NCBI GenBank assembly: GCA_030737835.1
Contig: CM060847.1
Location: 5,608,484 to 5,672,483, forward strand
Direction of reading: 5' to 3'
DNA from: Acorus gramineus
Taxonomy: Eukaryota > Streptophyta > Magnoliopsida > Acorales > Acoraceae
Length of the DNA: 64,000 nt
The number at the start of each line of letters is the position of its first letter. Positions within the stretch are counted from its first letter, which is position 1. Of this stretch, positions 11,750-24,600 are shown in pieces. The notes beneath the pieces are model-generated. The model worked only from the letters and a program-made list of their open reading frames with translations. It was not told where the DNA came from and made no database searches. The position numbers were made by a program, and so were the translations under genes.

Positions 11750-14700
11750 GATGTTTGTCTCTTCTCTACGTCTACATTTCAATAGGTTGTTAGAATCCAC
11801 ACACTATGAAATTCGGTGATTCATTAGTTTCATAGTTGCTTGGTATATTTATGATTCACGTGGTAAGGTATTTGTCTTATTAAAATTGTAATCAGAATGA
11901 TGTACACTATTTTTAAATGTTGCTTTTTAACATTCATTCATGATATCAGTTTCAATTTCTTTTTTCTTTTTTGAAGTTCTAGATTTTAATGAGGATTGTG
12001 AGAAATAATTATTGAAAGATTAATGTGTCTGATAGCGAAGTAGATGTGTTGCTAGAGAAACCTAAAAGGCTTAATTAGGACCTTTTTGACTTCCAATTTA
12101 TGCGAGAAAAACAACTGATAACGGTTTGGATGTAACTATTTTCCTTTATTTTCAAATTTCAATAGCGGGCTTAAGCACCCCCACATGACGTGGGCCTACC
12201 CTGATGACACCATACATCTGTCCAAGTTCATATACACAGCGACGATGGTATTTTATATAAAATAATATAAAACATGAGAATTGTTTTTTAATTTTGAAAA
12301 ATGATATCCTGTTTACCATTACATTTTAATTTTTTAAAGTATATATTTACCTAATGAAATATTTTTTTTTATAAATGTTAACCGGTTGAATGTATGATAG
12401 ACAATTTTTAAAAACAAATAGCGGGGCCTGCGTAGCAATAATGATTCACATGCCCCATTTTAGAGGTCCCATGAGATGATACAAGAGTTAATACCTATTT
12501 TGTCATTACAATGGCTGATGTGTCATAATTTTTTGAATTTGTTTGGACGATCAAATCCCATGATTTTTTTTTGTAATTAATAGTGTTTTCTCTTTTGCTT
12601 TATAAGATGAAAAAAAATACATGATCTGTCTGTTTGTCTGTCCATCTACGGCTTCTTTTTCTTCTTCATCTAAAATAAAATTTGTATTTAGGTCGCATTC
12701 CTTGTTTTGCATTTGTTACAATTTTTTATTATTGAATTTGATGTTAAATATTAAATTCGATAACTCTTTTACAACAATTTTTTTAAGAACACATAGAACC
12801 GGATTAGAAGGTTGTTTTGGAGGTTTTTCAAATATTGATTTGTTTTTTTGGAGGACTGGAAGTTTTCAAGCATTAATTTGTTTTTTAGATGACTAGAGGT
12901 TTTTATTTGTTTTTTGGAGAACTTCTCAGCCTCCGATCAGATTGGAAATCACAATTGAGTGATTGGATGTCATTTCCAATGTTTGTCGATTCAGGTGTGG
13001 TCTTTTATTTTTTGTTTGTTTTGCGTTTGTTACGATTTTTTTATTGAATTTAGTGCTAGATGTTAAATATGACAGCCTTAAATCTTGGGCGTTTGATCTT
13101 TAAATTATTTAACAATTATATCTAGAAGTCAGTTACGTTGTGGAATATAACTAACTTTTAATTGTTTTATATAAACGAAGTAAGTTATATTTATAAATGT
13201 AACTGACTTTTAATGCAATTTATTGTTAAAATTAAGTTACATTTTATAAATGTAATTGAATTTTATTCTGAACTTTAATTTTATACTGTGATTTGTGTTG
13301 CATTTCTGCATTTATTGAAAAAAAATTGCATTCATCACAGATATTTTGTTTGATAATTGGAATCGAAAAATTACAAATTAACAACAGTGTTTAAAAAAAA
13401 CGTTGATTATTCCTTATCGTCATCGTTTTCTGGTTGAATGAAATGCCACAAATAAAAATTTGATTTTTTTGTGTTTTTGATGAAATGGGTTGTTTGAATG
13501 ATTCGTTTTTCTGTTTCTGTTTAAGAAATTCTAGAGGATTTGAATTTTGATTCTATTTTCATAAATGTAATTAATAGTTTTTTTTTTTTATTGGTTTTGA
13601 AAAAAATAGGTTTCTTGAAATGAATTAAATATGTTAATATGTTTTTCGATAAAGGTGGAGATGAATTTAATGAGGGAGAAAATCGTGGGTGGGTTTTAAA
13701 CAAAAGTAATATTGTATTTTGCCTTTTTAACTTTTTTTAAAAGTCGAACAAGTAAATGAGATACTAACACCTCATGGGGTTTGTGAATGGGGCCTAATTA
13801 GCGAGGCCTGTGTACCAGGACTCTTTCTTTTATCATAGAATTGATGGCGTGCCAATTTTATTTTCAAAAAGATTTGTTTAGGATTTTTTTTTTATCAATG
13901 TTTTCAAACTTAAGACATAAGAAGAATCGGAGAAAAAAAAAATCATTGCAGGGAAGTCATGATTTTGAATGAACGCCTACATTGCTGAGGGCTTAGTGAA
14001 GAATATTCGATTGAAGGAAGGGAACGGTCAATCAAACCCCTCGAAATCTGATGAAGAATTTGCGTGGGTGAAATGTGGTCGAAGAATTGCCAATGACACC
14101 GCTGTGCAGAAGTGAGATAATTTATTATTTGAAAACAAATAATTTATTATTTGAAGACAAATATGGTATTTTGATTTTGGGGCCTGTCAATATTATTAAT
14201 ATTATTTATAAACAAATTCTGACATATTTTTTATCCCAGTTCTGCTATCAAGATCTAGATTTTAAGCTTCATTAATAAACCCCATTAGGTGTTGTTTTTC
14301 GTTCTTATATAATCTCTTCCCTATTTTTGTTGGAGAATGTTTTTTTTATCCTTCTAAGTCATCCGTTATTTCAAAAATTCATTCTTGCCAGTCTGCTCAT
14401 CTTCAACAACCGGCGTCACCACCTCTGGATTCCTTTCGCTGTCCTCTATCGTATGAGAGTAGTTCGACTACCTTTCAAACCCTTCTCCGACCTCCATCTC
14501 CATTTTTTTTAAAAAAAAATTAGTTATATTTCAAATGTAATCGACTTTAAAAAAAAACAAATAATGTCATCTAGTATCCATCGGGTTGACAGATGACTAT
14601 CGAACTGGGTTCAAAAAGTGAAAATATATCTACTCAACCAGTTCCTTTGGAGATTACGTGTTGAAAATCAACTGGGATACATCAAATTAGGTTCACCTGT

Positions 14701-14950
14701 TGATATTGCTTACAAACTTCCATACATTATTAAACAATATCATATTGAAAATTCCATGTATTGCCCACAAAAATTCAAACAACATGTACTAATTCAAAAT
14801 CTTTCAAAAAGAGTGGGCCTAAATAACTTGGTCCAAAAAAATAGGTCTAAACACAAAAAAAAACACACGGGTCATCGCCATCGATCATTCCTTTGTTGCG
14901 ACCTACATTGTGTCTCAGTTGAGTCGGGAAGTGATATTCCATCTTTGAAA
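11750..14950. other. Anonymous AT-rich region, probable decayed transposon
   Basis: No convincing gene. There is an internal duplication (about 12706-12770 resembles 13013-13075, both TTGTTTTGC.TTTGTTAC) and a run of degenerate units of about 55 bp built on GTAACTGACTTTTAA-like text at 13125-13270. GGGGCC-bearing stretches near 12422 and 13795 could be the two ends of a non-autonomous element, but the match is weak. The 111-residue frame at 14618-14953 resembles nothing I know. Confidence 0.4.
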
Positions 14951-15049
14951 TAGTGGATCACATGTTGAATCCCTCGATCCGTAGTGGTACCAGCAGAGCT
15001 CATATCAGGAAACGTTTTGAGGTAGTGAATGACGTTGTTGTTACGCTAC

Positions 15050-16000
15050 ACTCAGGGAAAACCCTAACTTACAATAAAAAAATTCATTACTTATAATATA
15101 AGAGTTTAAACCAAACAAATGGAATCACATACATGGCTTTCAATCCAAAAAATAGAAAACTCAGTTCACCCTCACTCATTAAACAGAAAACTTGCCTCCA
15201 CTGCACATGATGTAATCTTTTACTTTGAACAAATGTAACTTTTCTTTAACTGTTACAAGTAAAGTTGTCCGGAGATAAAGAAAAAGTTAATAAGAAATCA
15301 TGTTAAAAGAATAATGATTTAACATATATCACATGTGATTTAAAAATGTAAACCCCCCCCCCCCCCTTCTCCTTTTTTGACTTTTCTTGACTCTATCTCT
15401 CCTAAAGTACACAAAAACTTCATCTCACTTTGTAAGTCACCCAACCAGACATCTTGTTATATTTATTCACGGGCCCAGATTTTTTTTTTTCCTATTACAG
15501 TGAGGAGGTATTCCCATGTGCGTATCCTTACGAAGGCAGAAATTGTATTTCTAAAATATTTCACATGTCAAAGGATACAAAGTTCCTTAATTGGTGATCT
15601 CCAACCCTAAAACCTTCACTTCTCTAAAAATACCTAAATTCCTATAAAAACCCTAACTTACAAAAAAAAAAAACACCCGTTTTTTGTAATGTAAGAATTT
15701 AAACCAAACAAATGGAATCACACACATGGCTTTCAATTCCAAAAAAATAAAAATAAATCAAACCATACATTGCTTTAACAATATCCTAGCTTCCTATCAA
15801 AACCCTATCTCTGAATCAAAAAAATCTCAATACTTGTAGGATAAGGGTTTTATACCAAACAAATGCAATCACAATCATAATTTGCAATCCAAACAAAAAA
15901 AAAAAACCCGAATCACTCCATTTCTCTAAAAACATCCTAAATACCTATGAAAACCCTAACTTACAATAAAAAAAACCCTCAATAATTAAAAAGTAGGAAG
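15050..16000. repeat. Degenerate direct repeats with ACCCTAACTTACAATAAAAA units
   Basis: Blocks starting near 15058, 15648, 15800 and 15953 repeat the order: ACCCTAACTTACAA, an A run, a TAAGAGTTT or TAAGGGTTT variant, then ACCAAACAAATGGAATCACA and CATGGCTTTCAAT. At least three long and one short copy are present, diverged and interrupted. Their role is unknown; they may be part of a foldback or MULE-like element. Confidence 0.55.
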
Positions 16001-16850
16001 AGATCGAATAACTCATGAATCACTAATAACAATGGAGGAAAAATAGATTTAAAGAATCATTTACCTCTCTCTTTATGCTTGGGGCGTTGTGGGGGGCGTT
16101 AGGGTGGACTGTGGAAGGGGATCCCACGGTGGCCTCACGGCGGTTCGTGGTAGCCTCATGGTGGACTCTCGGCAGATTCACGACGGAAATCGCACCGAAT
16201 GTGATGGAAAAAAGCTAAAAAAGAGAGAGAAGGGGGAGAAGAGAGGGTTGTTCATTTCAAAAGAGGTAGGTGGTGGGGTTGGGGATGCATTAGGTGTGTA
16301 TTTATTATGAGGTGGGGCTGGTAAAAGTTAAATTAGAGGTGGGGGGTTTAAAAAGGTTGTGTTGCTAGTAAATTGGTTGGTGGGAGTAACCGCACCCAAT
16401 GAATAATATGGCATGTAGGGAAAAGCCCGCACGGTTACACATAAAAAAAATCATGTTGATGATTTGCACTGTTTATGGGGCTTGTAATAAAAACTAAAAC
16501 TTAGGATTTAAAAAACATTATTTTTTCAATGGGTTTAAAAAAATTATCTTTTTGACCAGGTTATGCTATTAGCAAGTGTCGGATTGAGGTAAAATCACAT
16601 TGATGATTTTAAAACCCCCGGTTCCGTCATGAGGTATATATTCATGTGAGAGTAATTTGGATACACAAGGCATTTACCATTCATTTTCACCTTATTCAAA
16701 AAGTTAGTGAATTTTTTTTAAAAATTGTTCTATTTTATTTTACAGAGTAAATATATATATTTAATTTGAACATAGATATGTATTATTTTATATATTTCTT
16801 TTATAAAAGTACCAATAATAATTGAAGTATACATAAAAACTTCAAAAGCT
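16001..16850. other. Intergenic region; GC-richer patch resembling a transposon leader
   Basis: 16080-16320 is GC-rich (GTGGCCTCACGG and similar). Its 73-residue frame is low in complexity and unlike any known protein. In style and orientation it resembles the leader of the MULE at 1.75-1.9 kb. The rest is AT-rich and shows nothing recognisable. Confidence 0.35.
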
Positions 16851-16859
16851 GCATCAAAA

Positions 16860-17215
16860 CCGCATCAATTGTGGAAAGAAGTAAAAAAAGGGACAGCTAA
16901 TAAGAGGATCATGCGAGATACAACAATGAACGAATCAGTAAAGTCGCAGTGGTACCTCCCTCCCTCCACCTGTCGCGTATCCTCGATCCACCTGTCGCAC
17001 TCGGGTATTGGCATAACAACATAATCTAAACGATCCCATCACAAAAAAATCAATACATGACGTCACATTCCTAAAAAATGAAGGACAGAGGAGAAACTAT
17101 ACACTCTGACTCAGTTGCACATGTCGGTCTTGATATGTGATGGACGGACGCAGTGGATGGACGCGTGTAACCGCTACTTTCCTTGTTAACCTAACCCAAG
17201 ATGTACGTACGGTCG
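16860..17215 (+). promoter_or_regulatory. NRPE1 upstream region; duplicated promoter-like block, copy 2
   Basis: It matches copy 1 at 6.8-7.14 kb over about 350 bp in the same order, including TGACGTCAC (17058-17066), TATGTGATGGACGG and TTAACCTAACCCAA. It lies just upstream of a CT-rich stretch (17240-17600) typical of a plant transcription start region and about 1.5 kb before the NRPE1 ATG. The palindromic TGACGTCA is a candidate bZIP site. That this is the NRPE1 promoter is inferred from position and conservation. Confidence 0.55.
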
Positions 17216-18654
17216 TCAGGTCCGTTACCACTTACTCGCCAGGGTTTTTATCGAATGCCCTCTCCACTCCACCCCCGTCTCTCACACGCCCCCGGTCTCG
17301 GTCTTTTGTTTGTTTTGGTGAGTTAAAAATTCGAGTTTCTTCTTCTTCTTCCTCCTCTTCTTCTTTTAAACGACGAGAAGAAATAGACCTCTCTTGTCTC
17401 TCCCTCTCTTTCATTTTTTTTTTTTTTTTTTTAATACTCTCGTTGATTCGCCATTCATTGACCGTATATTTCTTCTCTCTCTCTCCCTCCGTCTCTCGCA
17501 TGCGTTTTGTTTTGTAGAGCTCGTCTTGCATTTCCACCCTCTCTCTTTATTTTTCAGGTCCGAGGGGCTTCATTTCATTTTTTTTTTATAACTTGTTTGT
17601 GGTTTTATTTTTTCTCCGGTCCTTCCGCGATGTCAAGGTTTTTTTAATGTCTGGATTTTCGTGTAGAAAACATTCGTCATGTAGTGAAGTCTCATTCTTT
17701 TTTTTTTTTCTTTTTGCTGGGCAAAAAAAAGAAAAGAAGAAGAGGTTCTTCGATCCCCCTCCTGTCTCTCTTTATTTTTACTTTTTTTTTTTTTTTTTGT
17801 TGGGGTGGGGCCATGGGGGAGGCGTTGGGATTTTTTTTTTGAATTTTTGCAAATGTAGTTCTTCTGTCTCCCGAGCATCTGTGAAATAAATTCTAGGTCT
17901 AATGAGCTGTTTCACTTGATTTGTTTTCCCCCGTCCCTTTAGGCATTAGGGTTTATTCACATGTATGCGTATACTGATGTCTATACTTCTTCTTTTTTTC
18001 TCTGTCCTGATTTTGATGGTTTGTACATGTTTTTTCTCTTTATGTAGAACACATTTGTTTGGTTGGAGTTTTTTTTTTTTAATTTTCTTTTGAAGATTGT
18101 ATGAAGATCTGTTGTTTTGCATATTTTGCCTGTTTCCCTAAAACAATTTCTACAGTTCCCACTCCATAAGAGTTACTGTTTTTCTATTATTTTATTCTCT
18201 TTTATATTAATGGAGAATTAATCTGTGTAATTTTTTTTTTTGTGTTCCTGATTTAATTAGAGCTTTTATTTGCAATGTGACTCCTGTTAGGATTACTAAT
18301 GTAGACTAAAATGCTCTCAGATGTTCATTTGTCGCCCAATATGTGCATACACCTAGGCCATGAGACTTGGAGTTTTTATTTGCAACGTGACTCCTGTTCT
18401 GACTGCATTTTTCTGTGATTACCAATTTCAAGCATTATTCTTAAAGAGCATCCATTTTTCCTCCTCCACGTAGGCCATGCGACGCGACTGGTGATTTTGT
18501 ATTATTTCGAGGTTGGTTTTGCATGTAAGGAATGAAGGGACTGATTATTGTTGCACATGGTTTTCTTCTATTGATTGCTGGATGTTGCTACATTGACGCT
18601 AGTTGCTTCATCTATGCAATGCAGCATAAATTCAAGGGGTCTTCTTAGACAAGG
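17216..18654 (+). other. NRPE1 5' leader with probable leader intron
   Basis: Pyrimidine-rich DNA (TCTCTC and T runs) from 17240 to 17600 looks like a 5' UTR. The ATG at 18655 is preceded by a possible acceptor (AATGCAG at about 18618-18624), so the leader is probably split by an intron of about 1 kb. The donor is not certain. Frames printed in this T/C-rich DNA are low-complexity artefacts. Confidence 0.45.
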
Positions 18655-21600
18655 ATGGAGGAAGACCTTTTCTGGCCGCATGTCCTAGATGGACTTATAT
18701 GCGACATCAAATTTAATCTAGCTACAACTGAGGAAATTGTAAGCTTGACTTTCTCTTTTTCTGCTGTTTATGATGCTACCTTCTCCCTCTCTTTTCTGAT
18801 CTGTATCTGCACACACGGGGACTCTGTTAGTTTCCTAGTTCCAATCAAAGAATCATAGATGTTCACCATTATTGTACTGCAAGAAAATTTATGGAATATG
18901 AAACTCTTGGTTGAATAGAAATTAGCAAATGATACTGTATATAGAAACCCCATCAGGAAAAGAAGCTCATGGTGTGATATGTGAAGCGGTCCTAATGCTG
19001 CCTCTTCTTGATTCCTAGTAATCTTTTCCATATAGAGTATGCTTGGATATCATCTTTTTTCTCAGTTTACTTCATAGATGCTCCTAAATGAAAGAAGGCA
19101 AATGCTAAAAACATCTCTTACATTGAAAACTCAAAAATAATTTTATCATCTTCTGTTATCCTATTTTCATTCTGATTTTTTAAGGTTTGTTAAACTTATC
19201 TATTCATCTACCTTGTTATCACTTCAGGACACATTGCTTATGAATTTTTCATTTTGACATGATGAAATCATAATCATTTGGACACTTCCTTTTGCAGTCC
19301 ACCTCATCTATAAGTGATTGCTCGATTACACACCCAAACCAATTGACTAATCCTTTCCTTGGTCTCCCTGTTGAGTCCGGGAAATGTGAATCTTGTGGTG
19401 CGGCAGAACTTGGAAAATGTGAAGGTGTGTATCTTGATAGAAATTTTTTTTATCTGTAATAACTTGAGGATGTTTTTTGCCTTTTCTGAATTGCAATACA
19501 TCATTTTTCTTTTGATCAAGACAGGTCACTTCGGTTATATTCAATTACCTATTCCCATTTATCATCCATGGCATATTAGTGAGCTGAGGCAGGTCCTATC
19601 TGCAGTGTGTTTGAAGTGCCTGCGAGTTAAAAAGGGCAAAGTATGTTATCCTGATCGCATATTTTTAGATTATGGATCGTGCTTTACCTTGTTTTACTGC
19701 AATTATCAATTTTTTGCACTTGCGGGTGACTGTCTCTGTGCATCTTGCTGTATCTAGCACTTAATGATTTTATTTCTTGAAGTTCTTGAAGATATTCACT
19801 GTTACTGTATTCCTGGTTTTCTGACTTTTTTGTTTTAAACGGTCATGTAACATGTTTACTTTGGTCTGTTAAGTGATGTTTCTTTGTTTGCTTTGTGCAA
19901 GTCTTTAAATATTCCATATGCTTGATCTTTTCTAGAGTAATTATTGCTTGATTTGTCTCATGTTCATGAAATGATCCATAGACTTGCTTCTATTACATTT
20001 TATTAGGACTTTACAGATTAGATGTCACCAATAGTCTCATGACTCTATTTAATTTCCTTATTTTGCTTAGATACTGTAATTGTACAAGTCAGTTTATTGA
20101 AACTGGTTTGGGTTAGCTTTCTCTCCCAGTATATGTTTTCTTACAATAATCACAATACTGACAATAATGTAAGTAAACATTAATTTGTAAAACCACTATC
20201 TTTGCTGCACAGACCTTCTGTTATATCAATGTGAAAGGGGAGAAGGGAGAACCAGAAGTGGGGGGGGGGGGGGTGCATGTTGGTATCGTGGTACGGATTT
20301 TCTTTTATGAATGAATGGTTGGACAATTATATTAATAAGATCATGTCTCCATACAAGTTATGAGGGATCCCCAAAAAAAACAGAGAACAAGAAAAGAGGT
20401 AAGAGTAGGAAGAAGACACCCAACATGAGTGTCCCAAAATCAAAACATCCCAAAGCCTACACCCCAATCCATGTATTTCCCATTATGGTGGATAGCATCT
20501 CCGCACCAAGGAGGATGATGACCCAAGATCGAAGAAGAGTAATTATCGCCCAAGTATTTTCCACGTAGATCCTTTTATGTGAAAATATACGTTTGTTCCT
20601 GTAGTCCAAATACTCCAACAAACCATTGGAAATTTGGAACTTTGCTTTATTGCTTCTGTCACTCCTATGTGTCTTTTCTTGAACCATCTCCACTTCCCTT
20701 AAAGATTTCTAAAGGTGCCTTTAATGATACCCTCTTTCTCCCAAATTTTTGAGCTAAAAAGGCAAATGAGGAAAAGGTGATCACTAGTGTCCTCTTCCCT
20801 TTCACAATGATCACAAAGGTCATTTCCATCTTGAGCCCGCTTCAACCAGTTAGCTTTAGTAAGAATCTTATCAAGAGTAAGAATTCACATGAACCACCGA
20901 ATTTTCAATGGAGAGGTAACACCTTAAATAAGTTGTCTATGGCACACGGTGTGGATGTCTTGATAAGGAACCATGCTAGGATTTTGGTAGAAAGTCCTCA
21001 CATTTGATCATTACATGTGCTTATGTCATGGTATTGCACATGGATTACACTGTTCATCTATTTTGTTATAAATGTCAGAAAGTCTTGTTCATGTGCATTA
21101 GAGGTTTATTTCATCATCTATGATTTTTCCTGACACAATTATGTCTGGAACTTTGTTTGCTGTGTTTAGGTTAAACAAAGTGCTGGAAAAGGAAAGTCTT
21201 CAACTACTACTTGTTTCCATTGCCGGGTATGAATGAACTTTCTTCGGAGTTTCCTTTTTATTAATGAGTTGCACCATGTTGTCATTGTTTTATTTTAGTT
21301 TGTATATGCTATGCATAGTTGTTATATTTGGCTGCATATCAACTACTACTTGTTTCCATTGCCCGGTATGATCTTTGTTCAGAGTTTCCTTTTTATGAAT
21401 GAGTTGCACCATGTTGTCATTGTTTTAGACTTTTGGTTTAGTTTGTATGTACTATGCATAATTGTTATATTTGTCCACATATGCTGATTAGAAGCTTTAA
21501 AAACTCATATGGAAGGCCCACAATATGTAGCCCAATTAATATGCGGCCACATGCTTGTGTGTTGTTAGTGCTGATATTATTATTATTTTTTGTTTAAAAA

Positions 21601-24600
21601 AATCTGCACACAAAGGTAATTGAATGGACATACATGCATAACAGATTGAAGGGGTGATACGTCTTAGATTGACTAAAGGCGATCTTAGATAGAAGGGTAG
21701 AATAAGGGGGATAACTACCCAAAGACAAGAGGGTTTTGGATCGAACTTGTTGTCTCTCCACTACAAAAGGTTCCCCTTCTATAGGCAAGGGAGGGACATG
21801 TTCCCAACTCATGCATACCAATGCTCAAAAAAGGAGTTCCCACACATATTTTGATTTATGGGTTACAAGATAAATGCTTAGAGATATTAAAGTTGGTTGG
21901 AGGAACCCTTCCAACTCTCTAAAGTATAGATGCTGAAGAAAACCCTTCCATCCCTTGGTAAATGCTGAAGAAAGCTCTTCGAAAGCTCCATATGAAGTGC
22001 TGAATTCGAACTCTCTTTAGTAAGTGCTCAGTCTAGGGTTTTAACCTTAACAAAGCTTCTTCTTTCAAAAAAAAAAAAAAAAACCTTAACAAAGCTTCTC
22101 CCTTTATAAAAAAAATAACAAAGTACAAGGGGACAAATTGCATATTTTTGTATGGTTTGAACAATAGAACCAATTATGCTTGTATGTAAAGTTTGCTTTG
22201 TTTGATCTTATCACCAATTGTGCATGTATTGGTGCTATGATAATGATGTAACATTCTCAGACTTCTGATATGGGTTAATGCCAATTATGTGCTATGACTA
22301 TTGCGTATGTTCATTGAAGTTCATGGAGTTCCTCGACGCACAACAATTTACTCCCACACAAATCCCTCCAAGCCAATTCTCAATGGTTTTTTTCAAGTTT
22401 GTCCGTCAAGCTTTAGTGTCTTTTTTGAAAATAAGACTGGAGCATTCATATTAAAAAACATTGCCAATTGAACAAAAAGGCGACGAGGGATCTTCTAATA
22501 AAAACATCAAACCGCAAAACAATAAAGAACACATAACAAGATTAAAGAAGAGAGAGGCCCCAACAAGCCTATAGTAAAATTAACTGTAAGCCCCAAATGA
22601 AGAAGAGCTACTGCCTTTTCCAAGATGCCCATGATTATAGAAGCTGAATCTTCTCCAAGAACCATAACCCAAGCCTGGAGATATGTTGTTATAGTAACTC
22701 AATTGTTCTCATCATATCAGGAGTAAAACTCGAACATGACTCATCAGTGAAGAGGGGTACATCTTCCAACTTGCCAAGAGGCTGTTCGGTTCGTTTTGTT
22801 TTCAATGCTGCCTCAAAGAAGCATGATTTTCTGCATGTGGTCCCAAGGAAGCATAATGTTTTTTTTTTTTGTGTGTGTGAAAAAGGTAGGAGCAATTATA
22901 TTATTAAGAATGCTTTCTCATTACAAAGAAAAAAAAAAAAACGAAAAGCAAAGAAAATAAAAGAAAAGAGGTCATCCAACCAAAACCCCCATACATTAAA
23001 ACTGTACAAATCTTACATTTTGGTCCATGTGTTCGCAATGATTTTAGAAGGCAACTCCACACCAAGGAGTATATGGATCCATGATCTAAGTAGGGATGTG
23101 ATCATTGCCTCATCGGTAAGTACTGTCCACGTAGTTCCTCGTGTTGGAAAAATCTGTTCGTTCCGTGTATCCAAATACTCCAACATATTGTGTGGGGATG
23201 AGCCACTGAAATTTAGCACCATTACATCGGTCACTTTGCATCCTTATCCATGGAACCATCTCCACATTGTCTCGAGGTCTCTGAAGAAGCACTAGACCCT
23301 AGAGACGAGCCCTCCATCTCCCAAATGCGCAAACTAAAAGAACACTTGAAAAATAGGTGCTCTCTTCATCTCTTGTCTCCTCCTCTCTCTCTCACATAGT
23401 TTTCATCGAATTCCACAAGACAAGGAAGATGTGTAAGTGGTCTTTGAATGATCTGGTCAAGTAGCATCAGAGTGGATCAAAATGAATCTTTGATAGCAAT
23501 GGCCATGGATGGGAGCCTTGCAACTCGGTCACCACTTATAATGCACCCTGGTCCTACCTGAATTGGATTCCTAGTGCATGGGATCCAACTCTGTGCTGCT
23601 CTGTGGCGATTAGAGTTGCTTTTAATTGGAAGGTTTATAGTAGATGGGTCAACATTAGGTTGTGGCATGAACCGTCTATTGGTCTATATTAAGATTGATT
23701 CAGAGGAAAAAAACAAACTCTACCTCGACTATGGTTATTTTCTTGTCAATCTCTTCCTCCATATGAGCAGGTTGTTAATTAAACATTTATCAATCCCATC
23801 CTTCATGTAAATTCCGTGCCTTATTGCAACCTTATTTGTGTGAAGCGGAAAAAGGGGAGTTCAATACTTTTCTTGCTCGTTTATGCCCTTGTTCAACATC
23901 AAACGAATATAGAACCTATGTGCTTTCAATTTATACAGACATGATTAATGTAGATTACTAAATTGAGGTGCAATTGATAGAAGTATGCCAGGAAGTTTTG
24001 ATTGCATGTTCACATAGTTAAGTTTTTGTCAAGAATCACCATAATACCTGTTCGTCAAAGTACATTTCCTTCTGAAAGTCTCTCTGTTGACAAACTACTT
24101 TTTGTATGGGAAATATAATAGAGGCCGAGAATATGCTTTGGCATCAATTTTTTTTATTTAATTGTTCTCTATTACCCTCACTGATGCACTTGTTTTCCTG
24201 CAACTGAGTATCCATCCTGCAGTTGTTGCCTAATATTGTTTGCATAACACAATATGACGATTGTTGTTGTCATCTCACAAAGTAATACTAGGTATTGCTT
24301 ACTATTATTCGGTAAATATTATTGTTGACACATATTTCAACTGATATCTTTATATTAAATTTCTTTTCTCTATTGATTTTTTTTTTTTTTTTTGAGATAA
24401 ACGGGCAAGCAACTTTATATTAAACAAAGGTGTAAGCCCAAAGCGAGAGTACAAAGAAACAAAAGAAAAACAAAGCCAAGCCAAAACAACACCAGGGGAG
24501 AGCAAACCCCCAGCAACCCACAAGCAAAACCTTTTCTTTATTGATTTTGGTTGTGTATTCGTTTTTTCAGGATGTTCCACCCATGTCTGTTAAGGAAATT

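Noticed and set aside
14618-14953. 111-residue frame
   Set aside because: No motif or homology recognised, basic low-complexity tail, and no splice or promoter context.
17137-17889. Several F- and S-rich frames on both strands
   Set aside because: They come from T/C homopolymer-rich leader DNA; composition is low-complexity and no motif is present.
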